Origin: Antedon mediterranea
Lineage: Eukaryota > Echinodermata > Crinoidea > Comatulida > Antedonidae
DNA: 60,000 nt
Reading direction: 5' to 3'
Assembly: GCF_964355755.1 (NCBI RefSeq)
Contig: NC_092670.1
Coordinates: 33,717,795 to 33,777,794, forward strand
A program made the position numbers and the translations under genes. Positions 59,555 to 60,000 of the stretch are shown one piece after another; the stretch's first letter is position 1; every line of letters starts with the position of its first letter. The notes beneath the pieces are model-generated. The model did not search any database and was not told the DNA's origin. It saw only the letters and a list, made by a program, of their open reading frames with translations.

Positions 59555-59770
59555 AGACCTGATGCTTTTCACTGATTTCGCAAAAGCATTTAATCAAGTG
59601 GAAAGAAATGTAACGTTAGAAGCTGTAAAGAAATTAGGATTTGGTCTTATTTTTAAAATTAAGGATAAAAGAAAGATAGTATGACATTACTCCTTAAAAT
59701 GTAGTATGAATTCTTATTGCACAAGCAACGTGGGAGATAAAATTCCAACATAATGATATTTAATGGAATG
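59555..59770 (+). mobile_element. L1/Tx1-like RT relic, duplicate
   Basis: Copy-B counterpart of 44190-44410. It reads LFTDFAKAFNQVERN, then TLEAVKKLGFGLIFKI, without the stop found in copy A. Confidence 0.5.
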
Positions 59771-60000
59771 GTATATAATAAGATTAAAAATTAAAGATGT
59801 ATTGTCCCCCTGAAAAAAAAAATCATTATTTTTTTTAATATCCTATTTTAATATCACATAATATTTATTCACTTTTTAACCAAAAATTGGATTGAAAAGT
59901 TATTTAAATTATTTACTTGCACACATAGAAAACTGTAATTTAGGCTAAAGCAAAACATATCCAAATGGACCAGCCAATAGATTTTTGGTTGAAATTAACC

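Larger units (their letters stand above)
55593..60000. repeat. Segmental duplication, copy B
   Basis: Homologous in order to 39105-44640, running off the window end. It lacks the LINE and the 615-bp TIR element of copy A but carries its own 1140-bp insertion (56287-57426). Confidence 0.88.

Overview
This is an AT-rich eukaryotic nuclear window, repeat-dense with few genes. The genes have many introns, with GT..AG splice sites and mostly phase-1 junctions. They carry extracellular animal domains: thrombospondin type 1 (TSP1), D8C, C-type lectin (CTLD), FG-GAP and Link. With Penelope-like and CR1/Jockey-like relics and the frequent TAGGCCTA motif, this suggests a marine deuterostome invertebrate, probably an echinoderm. 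Crinoid or holothurian is possible; the species is not resolved. All gene models were spliced by hand from frame, phase and GT/AG agreement, with no transcript evidence.

Layout. 1-9.9 kb: minus-strand gene resembling VWDE (signal peptide, five TSP1 repeats, EGF-like, D8C, a GCC2/GCC3-like Cys-rich exon, Ig-like), broken by two in-frame stops. Its first intron holds a decayed Ty3 retrotransposon with TSD and a nested Helitron-like insertion, plus an internally deleted LINE. 10-14 kb: no gene recognised. 14.1-23.1 kb: a large repeat complex with four arrays of a 68-bp palindromic satellite, a TTAA-flanked 1.6-kb element, a 2.46-kb foldback-like inverted repeat, a Helitron-like element and a tRNA-like relic. 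24.7-31.2 kb: an intact plus-strand gene joining a C-type lectin domain to six FG-GAP/VCBS repeats. 34.2-38.4 kb: a paralogous plain secreted C-type lectin. 39.1-60 kb: two copies of a segmental duplication. The first contains an intact coiled-coil plus Link-domain gene (43.3-45.7 kb). The second begins a sister gene that runs off the window end. Between them lie two Link pseudogene fragments, LINE and Penelope relics, and several non-autonomous DNA transposons.

Common theme. The two lectin genes and the Link gene share one plan: a signal-peptide exon ending in phase 1, one or more short linker or coiled-coil exons, then a carbohydrate-binding domain. This suggests a local set of secreted, possibly oligomeric glycan-binding proteins evolving by duplication and decay. 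Their function is inferred from domains only.
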